Source: Maribacter_C sp947494565 (GTDB lineage: Bacteria; Bacteroidota; Bacteroidia; Flavobacteriales; Flavobacteriaceae). From it: a DNA stretch of 64,000 nt. Shown here piece by piece: positions 26,475-35,191 of the stretch. The position numbers and the translations under genes are program-made. The notes beneath the pieces were generated by a model. That model saw only the letters and a program-made list of their open reading frames with translations. It was not told the DNA's origin and made no database searches. The first letter of the stretch is position 1; the number at the start of each line of letters is the position of its first letter. The stretch covers positions 496,001-560,000 of the forward strand of contig NZ_JBLFEP010000004.1 in the NCBI RefSeq assembly GCF_047345415.1, read 5' to 3'.

Positions 26475-27950
26475 TTAATAAGCCTTTGCAAATAGTACAC
26501 GATATGGTGACGGTTCACCTGTGACCATACACCTACCGGCAACATGTTCAACATCGATCGGAATACAACGAATGGTGGCCTTGGTTTCTTCTTTTACACG
26601 GTCTTCGGTTGCTATGGTACCATCCCAATGGGCCGAGATGAATCCGCCTTTTTCTTCCAAAACGGTTTTGAATTCCTCATACGAGTCGACTTCCGTAATA
26701 TGCTCCGTTCTGTAATCGACCGCCTTTTGGTAGATATTTCTTTGAATATCCTCCAGTAAAAACTCGATTTTAGCTATTACCTCGTCCATGGCAACCGTTT
26801 CCTTTTCCAAGGTATCTCTTCGCGCCACCTCATAGGTACCATTTTGCATATCGCGCTGCCCAATGGCCAAACGTACCGGAACCCCTTTCAATTCGTATTC
26901 ATTGAATTTGTAACCTGGTTTTTGGGTATCCCGATCATCGTATTTTACCGAAATCCCTTTGGCCCTCAATTCCTTTACCAAAGGTCGTACCCGCTCCGAA
27001 ATCGTATCCAATTGTTCCAACCCTTTATAGATAGGTACGATAACCACCTGAATCGGTGCCAATTTTGGCGGAAGCACTAGGCCGTTATCATCGCTATGGG
27101 TCATAACCAACGCACCCATTAAGCGTGTAGAAACCCCCCAAGAAGTGGCCCATACATAATCCTTTTTCCCTTCTTTATTGGCAAACTTCACATCAAAGGC
27201 CTTAGCGAAATTCTGTCCTAAAAAGTGTGATGTACCTGCTTGTAGCGCTTTGCCATCTTGCATCAAAGCCTCGATACAATAGGTATCCAAGGCTCCCGCG
27301 AACCGCTCGCTCTCGGTTTTGGTTCCGCGAATGACGGGAACTGCCATATGGCCCTCGGCGAACGCTGCATAAACGTCCATCATTTGCCTTGCTTCGTCAA
27401 TAGCCTCTTGCTCGGTGGCATGGGCTGTATGCCCCTCTTGCCAGAGAAACTCGGCCGTACGCAGAAAAAGACGGGTACGCATCTCCCATCGCACTACATT
27501 GGCCCATTGATTGATCAATAGGGGAAGATCACGATACGATTGGATCCAACGGCGATAGGTGTCCCAAATAATAGTCTCTGAAGTAGGCCTTACGATCAGC
27601 TCCTCTTCCAACTTCGCATCAGGATCTACGATGATTCCTTTTCCATCTTCATCGTTCTTAAGCCTGTAGTGGGTTACCACTGCGCATTCTTTGGCAAAAC
27701 CTTCGACATGGCTTGCCTCCTTACTTAAATACGATTTCGGAATGAACAAAGGAAAATAGGCATTCTCATGACCGGTTTCCTTGAACATTTTATCAAGCGC
27801 GGCCTGCATTTTTTCCCAGATGGCAAACCCATATGGTTTGATTACCATACAACCGCGAACCCCTGAATTTTCGGCCAAATCAGCCTTTATTACAAGCTCG
27901 TTGTACCATTTGGAATAGTCTTCACTTCGCTTCGTTAAATTTTTACCCAT
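26475..27950 (-). CDS. proS: Prolyl-tRNA synthetase, archaeal/eukaryal-like short form
   Basis: 491 residues. It charges tRNA-Pro in the cytoplasm. Class II motifs are visible: VRPTSETI of the motif 2 region, FLWQEGHTAH and the C-terminal motif 3 region TRLMGALVMTHSDDNGLVLPP, followed by the anticodon-binding domain (VVIVPIYKG) and a C-terminal extension ending in Tyr (RVLFAKAY), typical of the short type. The large editing insert of the E. coli-type enzyme is absent, which is normal for Bacteroidota. Divergent from the repeat lipoprotein gene. Confidence 0.98.
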   Translation of the reverse strand: MGKNLTKRSEDYSKWYNELVIKADLAENSGVRGCMVIKPYGFAIWEKMQAALDKMFKETGHENAYFPLFIPKSYLSKEASHVEGFAKECAVVTHYRLKNDEDGKGIIVDPDAKLEEELIVRPTSETIIWDTYRRWIQSYRDLPLLINQWANVVRWEMRTRLFLRTAEFLWQEGHTAHATEQEAIDEARQMMDVYAAFAEGHMAVPVIRGTKTESERFAGALDTYCIEALMQDGKALQAGTSHFLGQNFAKAFDVKFANKEGKKDYVWATSWGVSTRLMGALVMTHSDDNGLVLPPKLAPIQVVIVPIYKGLEQLDTISERVRPLVKELRAKGISVKYDDRDTQKPGYKFNEYELKGVPVRLAIGQRDMQNGTYEVARRDTLEKETVAMDEVIAKIEFLLEDIQRNIYQKAVDYRTEHITEVDSYEEFKTVLEEKGGFISAHWDGTIATEDRVKEETKATIRCIPIDVEHVAGRCMVTGEPSPYRVLFAKAY

Positions 27951-28000
27951 TATTAGTAGTTTGGCACAGAACTTGTGCTACTGTTATCGAAATAGTTCGG

Positions 28001-28028
28001 TAAAACTAACTATTTTTATAACGTTCAA
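28001..28028 (-). promoter_or_regulatory. Candidate proS promoter (Bacteroidota -33/-7 type)
   Basis: On the minus strand TTG (28026-28028) is followed after 17 bases by TAGTTTTA (28001-28008), one mismatch from TAnnTTTG. The start codon lies about 50 bases downstream. It is read by eye only. Confidence 0.35.
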
Positions 28029-28045
28029 CAATTTAAATTACAACG

Positions 28046-29365
28046 ATGATACAATCCCTACACCTCCAAAAAATGCGTACTGCGGTCTTGTTTTCCGTGG
28101 TGGGCTTTTTAGCTGTTTCCTGTGGCTCATATCAGCAAGCATCGTATTATGATAATGACGGCATTTATGGTAGTGATACCCGTGTTTCCGTAGACAGAAA
28201 CACGCAAAGAACAGTAGAAAAGAGACCAAAACAAAGTGACAATGCCTATTCCACATATTTTGGACAAAAAGCAGATGAAGTCGAGCAAATTCTGGACAGT
28301 GAGATTTTCACCGATGTCGATTCATATACAAGCAACATTGAAAACGACTCCATTCTAACCCAAGACCAGTTAACCGATTACTACGATAACGGCAACGATT
28401 ATGTAGGTAATGGCGGCTGGGGCGACAATCCTAGCAACGTGAGTATCAACATCTATGACAACGGTTGGAACAACTGGGGCTGGGGTGGAGGCTTCGGCTG
28501 GAACAACTGGGGCTGGGGCGGCGGCTGGAATAACTGGGGCTGGGGAGGCGGCTGGGGCTGGAACCGATGGAATCGCTGGAACAACTGGGGTTGGGGCGGC
28601 GGCTGGGGCTGGAATAACTGGGGCTGGGGCGGTGGCTTCGGCTGGGGTAATGCCTGGTGTCCTCCGTACGGATACGGCGCCTACTATGGTAATAGAAATT
28701 TTGCCCGTAACGCAGGTCGAAGAGGATATTATAACAACAACGCCTTAGCAAGAAATAATGGTAGCGTGGCGCTGCGAGGTCGATCTAACCTCAATACGCG
28801 AGGCACGTCATCTCGATACAGAAACTCATCCGCACGATCTAGTGCGAATCGCAGTATAGCTTCTCGAAACTCAAGAAGTTCACGTAACTATAGAAGCGGC
28901 ACTGCATCACGCAGAACGGTTGGTGTCGATCAGAATCGAGCCTATAGAACGAGCAGGAGCACAAGGGCAGTTCCAAGATACAATAGCTCATCTAGAAGGA
29001 GTTCTACGTATAGAGGAACCACTCCTCGAAGCGGCTCGTCATCAAGGTATAGCGGAACACGCAGCGGTGCCTCGAGAGCATCCGCATACCGAGGAAGTGG
29101 AACACAAAGCAGATCTTATGGTAGTGGTTCACGCACGCAATCATATCGCGGTTCTTCAAGTAGGGGCACATACCGATCTAGCGGCTCAAGTAGAAGTAGC
29201 GGCAGCTATCGTTCATCGGGTGGTTCGACTAGAAGTTCCGGCAGTTACCGAAGTTCAGGCGGCTCATCTCGCTCGTATTCCAGCGGAAGGTCTTCCGGAG
29301 GAGGAAGGTCATCAGGAGGGCGATCTTCGGGAGGACGATCAGGCGGTAGTAGAGGGCGTCAATAA
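28046..29365 (+). CDS. Lipoprotein with Trp/Gly/Asn repeats and Ser/Arg-rich tail
   Basis: 439 residues. A lipoprotein signal ends at a Cys near 26 (GFLAVSC); the ATG at 28073 is an alternative start. Residues 40-110 are acidic and ordinary. Residues about 140-201 consist of imperfect copies of GWNNWGWGGG, and from about 245 to the end the sequence is dominated by Ser, Arg, Gly and Tyr (SRYSGTRSG, RSSGGRSSGG). The fold is unclear; the low-complexity parts suggest a disordered, cationic surface protein. Divergent from proS and 40 bases upstream of the FadL-like gene. Related proteins occur in other Flavobacteriia, but I know of no function. Confidence 0.8.
   Translation: MIQSLHLQKMRTAVLFSVVGFLAVSCGSYQQASYYDNDGIYGSDTRVSVDRNTQRTVEKRPKQSDNAYSTYFGQKADEVEQILDSEIFTDVDSYTSNIENDSILTQDQLTDYYDNGNDYVGNGGWGDNPSNVSINIYDNGWNNWGWGGGFGWNNWGWGGGWNNWGWGGGWGWNRWNRWNNWGWGGGWGWNNWGWGGGFGWGNAWCPPYGYGAYYGNRNFARNAGRRGYYNNNALARNNGSVALRGRSNLNTRGTSSRYRNSSARSSANRSIASRNSRSSRNYRSGTASRRTVGVDQNRAYRTSRSTRAVPRYNSSSRRSSTYRGTTPRSGSSSRYSGTRSGASRASAYRGSGTQSRSYGSGSRTQSYRGSSSRGTYRSSGSSRSSGSYRSSGGSTRSSGSYRSSGGSSRSYSSGRSSGGGRSSGGRSSGGRSGGSRGRQ
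28463..28648 (+). repeat. In-gene imperfect tandem repeat coding GWNNWGWGGG
   Basis: Five imperfect copies of a unit of about 27 bases (GGCTGGAACAACTGGGGCTG plus GGGCGGC) inside the lipoprotein gene. Third-position changes between copies and an inserted GWNRWNRW segment show the copies are not freshly duplicated. Frame is kept throughout. Confidence 0.85.
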
Positions 29366-29405
29366 GCCACGTAAATTTCATTAAAGATTTAAAAAAATTG
29401 TAAGA

Positions 29406-30911
29406 ATGAAAAGGTATTATACTTTCATAGTGCTCTTGGCATGTACTTTCGTAACAGCCCAGAACACCTCTGATGTGCTGCGCTACAGCACTGAAAATTT
29501 ACAAGGAACAGCTCGTTTTCAGGCCATGGGAGGTGCATTTGGAGCCCTTGGTGGAGATTTGTCCGCATTGAACATTAATCCGGCGGGGTCAGCCGTTTTC
29601 AACAATAGTCTCTTTACTTTTTCGGGCACGACCTATAACACGGACAACTCAGCCACCTATTTCGGCACAACCCGAAGTACCTCGGATACCAACATTGATA
29701 TTAATCAGGTAGGGGGCGTTTTGGTCTTTAAGAGCGCTAATCCTGAATCGGGATGGAACAAAGTGGCCATAGCCGGAAACTATGATATCATCCAAAATTT
29801 TGACTCTCAAGTCCTTATAAATGGTACGAGTAATCAGGGTATCGACAATTACTTCTTGAACTTTGCCAACGGCGTACCTTTTGGTTCGCTTTTGCTACAG
29901 GAAAATGAATTTATCGAAGATGCTTATCTTGATATAGGTGCACAACAGGGATTTGGGGATCAACAGGCTTTTTTAGGCTATTATGGGGGTCTCATCGATC
30001 CAGACACTATGGAAGATGCCAACACGAGCTATATTAGAACCGCGGATTATTCCACTGTCAATCAAAGCTTAGTGCGAAACACTACGGGCTACAATAGTAA
30101 GTTCACCGTAAACTTCGCCTCTCAATATGAAGAAAAACTGAATATCGGAGCTTCCTTGAACTTTCACACGGTCTTATACGATCGCTACGATGAATTTACG
30201 GAAACAGGTTACGATACCGGATCGGAAATTCAACGCACGACATTTGACAATTTACTGCGAACAGAGGGTTCGGGCTTCTCCTTTAGCGTCGGAGCTATCG
30301 CAAAACTTAACGATGTGGTCCGAATAGGAGGAAGCTATCAATCACCAACATGGTATCGATTCACCGATGACCTATCGCAACGTATTAATTCTGATTTGGC
30401 CGATTCGGATATCAATTTCATCGATTTGAACGTGGTCAATTTATTCCCTAGATACACGCTTAAGACCCCCTCGAAGCTTACGGGAAGCGCTGCGTTTATT
30501 TTTGGAAAAAGCGGACTTATTAGTGTTGACTATGGGTATCAAGATATGTCCCAAGCCGAACTTGGTCCTACCGGAGATGCTAACTTTGCTGCGGTGAACG
30601 AAACTGTTTCGAATGAACTTGGTGCGGTATCGACGATTAGGGTAGGCGGCGAATACCGAATAAAACGTTTTAGTCTTCGTGGTGGATACCGTTTTGAACA
30701 AAGTCCTTACGCGAATACGGATATTGTTGGCGATCTATACGGTCTTTCCGCGGGTATTGGTTATGACTTCGGAGGAAGTAGACTGGACCTATCCCTAAGC
30801 AGAACGGAACGGGATCTTATGGAGCGACTATTCGATACTGGTCTGGATACGCCGGCTACGATAAATGCTATCAACACAAACGCTACACTTAGCTATACCT
30901 TGAATTTCTAG
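29406..30911 (+). CDS. FadL/OmpP1-like outer membrane transport protein
   Basis: 501 residues. Signal peptide (VLLACTFVTAQ) followed by an N-terminal plug-like part with RFQAMGGAFGALGGDLSALNINPAG, which is typical of Bacteroidota relatives of FadL/TodX, then a long beta-barrel with alternating strands ending in an aromatic residue (LSYTLNF). The family moves hydrophobic compounds across the outer membrane. It is 40 bases after the repeat lipoprotein gene and may share its transcript. Confidence 0.85.
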   Translation: MKRYYTFIVLLACTFVTAQNTSDVLRYSTENLQGTARFQAMGGAFGALGGDLSALNINPAGSAVFNNSLFTFSGTTYNTDNSATYFGTTRSTSDTNIDINQVGGVLVFKSANPESGWNKVAIAGNYDIIQNFDSQVLINGTSNQGIDNYFLNFANGVPFGSLLLQENEFIEDAYLDIGAQQGFGDQQAFLGYYGGLIDPDTMEDANTSYIRTADYSTVNQSLVRNTTGYNSKFTVNFASQYEEKLNIGASLNFHTVLYDRYDEFTETGYDTGSEIQRTTFDNLLRTEGSGFSFSVGAIAKLNDVVRIGGSYQSPTWYRFTDDLSQRINSDLADSDINFIDLNVVNLFPRYTLKTPSKLTGSAAFIFGKSGLISVDYGYQDMSQAELGPTGDANFAAVNETVSNELGAVSTIRVGGEYRIKRFSLRGGYRFEQSPYANTDIVGDLYGLSAGIGYDFGGSRLDLSLSRTERDLMERLFDTGLDTPATINAINTNATLSYTLNF

Positions 30912-30934
30912 GTAGTACTTATAATTTACAATAG

Positions 30935-30984
30935 CAAAGCATTCTTTTTCAACGCCCTTCCCCCGGCAAGAAAGGAATGCTTTG
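30935..30984. terminator. Hairpin between convergent genes
   Basis: Ten-base-pair stem (CAAAGCATTC with GAATGCTTTG) continued by CTTTC-like pairing inside a long loop. It sits between the stop codons of two convergent genes. There is no strong T run, so termination is likely but not certain. Confidence 0.55.
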
Positions 30985-31000
30985 TTGATGTAAGCCTAAA

Positions 31001-32440
31001 CTATCTTTTTAGAGTGAAGTGGGTCTTTCTTGTTTTTGCGACGACAAGGTTATCTACCGATTCATCATACTCGAAGCGAAACCAATAATCAGAAGAGGGC
31101 ATGCGTCTTCCGTTAAAAGTACCGTCCCAAGCGGAATTGGCATCCAACTGTTTTAAAAGTTTACCATAACGGTCAAAGATAAAAACGATCGGACTACCCA
31201 GCGTTTCAATTCCCCTAATATTCCAGGTCTCGTTGATGCCATCTCCATTCGGAGTGAAGAACTTTGGATAAGCGACCATTAAGAAATCTTCCTCCGTGGT
31301 ACCACACCCATTTTTGTCATTGATAATGACCGTGTTCATTCCGGGTGGAATATCGGTGAAAACCGCTTCATCTTGAAACTCGCCTCCATTTAGGGCGTAC
31401 TCATATTCGCTATTGCCATTGACCAGAATTTCCACATTATTGATATCGGGATCAATGGATAGGTTCGTATCAAGTATTTCGACCCCAGCAAACTCGGGTG
31501 GCCCGAAGAACTCGATAAACACACCTCCCACATCAGATACCATTGGTGGGGTACCCGACATGGTTGTAATGTCGGCAAAATATCTTCCGGTATTGGGACT
31601 TGAAACAATAAGCTCTCCGCCATTGACACCGATACCAGGCAAATTAGTATCATCAATAGTACCATCATCATCGTAGTCTACCGACCATACAATACTCGCA
31701 ACGTCAGGTCCGGCAGGAGAACGCAACGCGCTCAAAAGAATGTCCGGATCACCTTCACAGGCCGTAATATCCAATCCTAGAAACTCATCGCGCAGCGTAC
31801 AATCGAGCGCTGAGTCTTGATCCGCTTCCACAGAACTGCCGGTAAAGGTCAACATAAAGTCTTCCGATTGGTTATCAAAATTAGTGTTGTAGTTGTTGAT
31901 TAGGATATAGTATATTTCCCCAGGCAGAACATCTAGATATTCATCGTAAGTATTCTGGTTGGAAGTGAGTGGCGGTGCACCTGCCTGACCATTTATGGGA
32001 TTGACTCCAAGGCCGGTGAAGTTCGTGTCGCCTGGTTCGTAATTACACCGTATAGGTTGCGCCGTTCCATTGCTAATATCGGCACAATCCACATCAGGCC
32101 CATAAACAGCAAAATCCCATTCCGCGGTAATCGTATTTCCAACGCTGGGAAGTGCTTCAATATCAAAACCTACCTGTCCTCCAGTTCCTGCCCGAAAAAC
32201 AAGCCAAGAGGTATTGTTTTCAATATTTGCCGAAGCAATACTACCTTTTTCAAGACAACCGGTTTGAAGAATCACCTCAGGGTCAAAATCATCGACGGCA
32301 CCCCTGCCGTCAACGGTCATCATAATAGGCGCATCGGCACAGACCGGAATAGCGGTTCGACAATCACCCGAATTAACGGTTTGCGCATGTATGGCAGTTG
32401 TAAAAAGAAATAAAAACGTAGTTACAAAGAGTGTTCGCAT
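31001..32440 (-). CDS. T9SS type B secreted protein (gliding-motility-type C-terminus), copy 1
   Basis: 479 residues. Signal peptide (LFLFTTAIHAQ), then a region with DCRTAIPVC, GCLEKGSIAS, and DYWF-like surfaces that also occurs in the next gene, a beta-rich middle, and the type B sorting domain from about residue 390 (FFTPNGDGINETWNI, FDRYGKLLKQL, DYWFRFEY, HFTLKR). The sorting domain directs export through the type IX system to the cell surface or medium. The cargo part is of unknown function. Paralogous to the gene upstream at 32558. Confidence 0.93.
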   Translation of the reverse strand: MRTLFVTTFLFLFTTAIHAQTVNSGDCRTAIPVCADAPIMMTVDGRGAVDDFDPEVILQTGCLEKGSIASANIENNTSWLVFRAGTGGQVGFDIEALPSVGNTITAEWDFAVYGPDVDCADISNGTAQPIRCNYEPGDTNFTGLGVNPINGQAGAPPLTSNQNTYDEYLDVLPGEIYYILINNYNTNFDNQSEDFMLTFTGSSVEADQDSALDCTLRDEFLGLDITACEGDPDILLSALRSPAGPDVASIVWSVDYDDDGTIDDTNLPGIGVNGGELIVSSPNTGRYFADITTMSGTPPMVSDVGGVFIEFFGPPEFAGVEILDTNLSIDPDINNVEILVNGNSEYEYALNGGEFQDEAVFTDIPPGMNTVIINDKNGCGTTEEDFLMVAYPKFFTPNGDGINETWNIRGIETLGSPIVFIFDRYGKLLKQLDANSAWDGTFNGRRMPSSDYWFRFEYDESVDNLVVAKTRKTHFTLKR

Positions 32441-32557
32441 AGATTAAGGGACTTGTGATAAACTCTTAATACTTACTATAACTCTACCTCCACCGATTTA
32501 GTATGCGTTTATCGGTAATTTCTGCCGTTTATCGATGAAATACACCCCGAAACTGAA

Positions 32558-34360
32558 TCATCTTCGCAACGAAAAGTGGTTATTTATATATTTTGCAGTA
32601 GTAGTTTGCCCATTGGTATTAGTGTAGGTCAAGGTAAACCAATAATCGGCTGAAGGCATTACTTGCCCATTGAAAAGGCCATCCCAACCAAAATTGGTCG
32701 GATCCAACTGCTTCATCAATTTTCCATAGCGGTCATAAATGGTTAAGATGGGGTTGGTCAGGTTTTCAGCTCCGTCAATGGTCCAATCATCGTTCATTCC
32801 GTCACCGTTCGGAGTAAAAAATCTAGGAAAACCGACAACGACTATGTTCTCGCTAACCGACCCACAACCTCTAGGGTCAAGTACACTTACCCTATGTTCT
32901 CCAGGTAGCACTCCCGAAAACACATTAGAAGTTTGAGGGGATTCTTCATCCAATTGATATAACCAACCATTCTGAAAGTCGGTTTCAATAGTTACCATAT
33001 TGGTATTCTGAAGATCATCTACCTTAATATCCGTTATTTCAGGCAAGTTCGAAACCACTACTGCTATGGTTTTGAAATCGGAGCAACTTAGCCCCGCTTG
33101 ATTATTGGTCACTGTCAAGGTATGTGTTCCAAGCGCGGAAACGGTAATATTCGGTGTAGTTTCACCGGAGTCCCATTGATAGTTATAGTTGGTATCAAAA
33201 GTCTCGGGACCAATGGTAATGCTCGAACCGTCATCACATAAATAGGCTTCCAAGGGAAAGTCCAAATCAGGAGTTTCCAAATTAATCAGTTCGAACTCTT
33301 GTGGCGCATCAAAACAGTTTGGGTTTTCCGCGGAGGTTACCCTTACATAAACGGTTTGCGAGCCTGCCCCTATAGATAGCTCTCGAGGAAGCGCATTCAA
33401 ACCCGCTATGGCATCACCCAAAGACCCGTGATAACTCACTACCGCATTACTAGGGTTTTGTCCGCCAAGTACTTCGTTGTTTTTGGAAAACAGATCAAAA
33501 GTGGCCATTGCGGAACACGCGGCAGCGTTAGCAACCGGATGCGCTGTGGGAATTGTTGAGAAGGCCACCTGCACGTCGCTAATAATATTACCGGCTAGAC
33601 GAGAAACGATTACCCTATAACTTCCAGTAGCGGACACCTCGTAGGTCGGGTCTTTTTCCCCTAAAACTTCCTGAAAGCCACTACCTAGATTTGCAAACCA
33701 CGTGTATTCCACCGCATCAGCGGTGGTCGCATCCAGGGTCACTGTATCGAACTCACAGGCCGAAATCGGAGGGCCCAAAAGATTACTGATAATTGAGCAA
33801 TCCAAGGCATCATATGGATTGGTCACGAATATATTTCCTGAAAACTGAATGGAGAATCCCGAATTACTATTACTGAAATTATTGATTAAAAGGTAGTAGT
33901 CTTCACCTGGAGCGACATCCAACCATTCTTCATACTGTATATTGGCTGTGTCACCGGTCGGATCCTCCCCCACTCCAATGAAGGTGTTTTCGTCTTGATT
34001 GTCATAAAAATTACAGCGAATCGGGTCACCAAGGGCGCTACAATCGTCTGTTTTGTATAAGGCAAAATCCCAGTCCTCCGTAGTATTGAAACCAATATTG
34101 AATCCCAATTGACCTGTGGCCCCTGTTCTAAAACGATACCAGGCCGCATTCGATTCGATGGCTCCACCGAGCGTCTTTTCAAGACAGCCGCTCATGTCGG
34201 CCCCATTGAAATCATCGATTCCAAAACCACTGGTACCGCCATTCACCGGCGTATTATTACATATCGGAATGGCATCGATACAATCTTGCGAAATCTGAGC
34301 CAGATTGTGTTGTATTCCAAGGAAGAAAAACACTCCAAAAATGAAGTAGTACCGTTTCAT
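32558..34360 (-). CDS. T9SS type B secreted protein (gliding-motility-type C-terminus), copy 2
   Basis: 600 residues. Signal peptide, then the same N-terminal module as its neighbour (DCIDAIPIC, GCLEKTLGGAIESN, WDFALY, EYYLLINN-like), two to three Ig/PKD-like beta modules with paired Cys (residues about 200-430) and the type B sorting domain (FFTPNGDGMNDDWTI, YDRYGKLMKQL, HFSLRR). Longer than copy 1 by the extra beta modules. Likely a large surface or secreted adhesin-like protein; ligand unknown. Confidence 0.93.
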   Translation of the reverse strand: MKRYYFIFGVFFFLGIQHNLAQISQDCIDAIPICNNTPVNGGTSGFGIDDFNGADMSGCLEKTLGGAIESNAAWYRFRTGATGQLGFNIGFNTTEDWDFALYKTDDCSALGDPIRCNFYDNQDENTFIGVGEDPTGDTANIQYEEWLDVAPGEDYYLLINNFSNSNSGFSIQFSGNIFVTNPYDALDCSIISNLLGPPISACEFDTVTLDATTADAVEYTWFANLGSGFQEVLGEKDPTYEVSATGSYRVIVSRLAGNIISDVQVAFSTIPTAHPVANAAACSAMATFDLFSKNNEVLGGQNPSNAVVSYHGSLGDAIAGLNALPRELSIGAGSQTVYVRVTSAENPNCFDAPQEFELINLETPDLDFPLEAYLCDDGSSITIGPETFDTNYNYQWDSGETTPNITVSALGTHTLTVTNNQAGLSCSDFKTIAVVVSNLPEITDIKVDDLQNTNMVTIETDFQNGWLYQLDEESPQTSNVFSGVLPGEHRVSVLDPRGCGSVSENIVVVGFPRFFTPNGDGMNDDWTIDGAENLTNPILTIYDRYGKLMKQLDPTNFGWDGLFNGQVMPSADYWFTLTYTNTNGQTTTAKYINNHFSLRR

Positions 34361-34496
34361 AAGTAGGTAGTAGGTCGTAATTCCTAAAATTAAAACACCT
34401 TTGCAGTTAACACTAATTTATGTTGTGTAATGGCCCAAATAGGGTATAAAGTGCCATATAATGTATATCTTTACAGTTCGTAAAAGTTAGATTTAG

Positions 34497-35177
34497 ATGA
34501 AAATCGATAGTACATTGGAAGAGCATTTTGATGAGATCGGGAACGACCATGTTTCCACTTCAGAAGATACACCATTACGAGAAGACGCCTTTATTCTTGA
34601 GGACAAGGAAAAGATCGAGAGAATCAAGGAAAATGTTAGGGAGATTATGCTCACGCTAGGTCTAGACCTCGAAGATGACAGTTTAAAAGGTACGCCGAAC
34701 AGAGTAGCCAAAATGTTCGTCAACGAAGTTTTCGGTGGATTACATCCCAAGCGAAAACCCAAATCATCTACTTTCAAGAATAAATACAAGTATGGCGAAA
34801 TGCTTGTTGAAAAGAACATTACGCTATACTCCACTTGCGAACATCACTTGTTGCCCATCGTGGGCAAGGCACATGTGGCCTATATTTCCAACGGTACCGT
34901 AGTCGGACTTTCAAAAATGAATCGTATCGTGGACTATTACGCCAAACGTCCGCAGGTTCAAGAACGCTTGACCATACAAGTCGTACGTGAATTACAACAG
35001 GTTTTAGGCACTGATGATGTAGCCTGTGTAATCGATGCAAAACACTTATGTGTGAACTCCAGAGGAATCAGGGATATCGAAAGTAGCACCGTGACCGCTG
35101 AATATGGTGGCAAATTCAAAGATGAAGCCGTACGTCGCGAGTTTTTGGATTACATTAATCTCGATACCAATTTCTAA
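34497..35177 (+). CDS. folE: GTP cyclohydrolase I
   Basis: 226 residues. It turns GTP into dihydroneopterin triphosphate, the first step of folate (and queuosine) synthesis. C114-E115-H116-H117 holds the zinc together with the later Cys in LCVNSRGI; VGLSKMNRIVDYYAKRPQVQE is the family helix. About 35 acidic N-terminal residues precede the core. It is 14 bases ahead of cysS and divergent from the T9SS gene. Confidence 0.98.
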   Translation: MKIDSTLEEHFDEIGNDHVSTSEDTPLREDAFILEDKEKIERIKENVREIMLTLGLDLEDDSLKGTPNRVAKMFVNEVFGGLHPKRKPKSSTFKNKYKYGEMLVEKNITLYSTCEHHLLPIVGKAHVAYISNGTVVGLSKMNRIVDYYAKRPQVQERLTIQVVRELQQVLGTDDVACVIDAKHLCVNSRGIRDIESSTVTAEYGGKFKDEAVRREFLDYINLDTNF

Positions 35178-35191
35178 CCTTTTCTCTTGTA

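Noticed and set aside
28463..28648. Possible CRISPR-like or minisatellite array
   Set aside because: The repeats keep one reading frame, have no unique spacers and encode GWNNWGWGGG within a lipoprotein.
28455..29384. Alternative plus-strand frames of 97 and 154 codons within the repeat lipoprotein gene
   Set aside because: They are out-of-frame readings of GC-rich repeats (Gly/Ala-rich or His/Glu-rich strings) without signal peptide or start context.
32503..32540. Direct repeat CGTTTATCG between the two T9SS genes
   Set aside because: Two short copies only, with no symmetry or promoter context that would support an operator.
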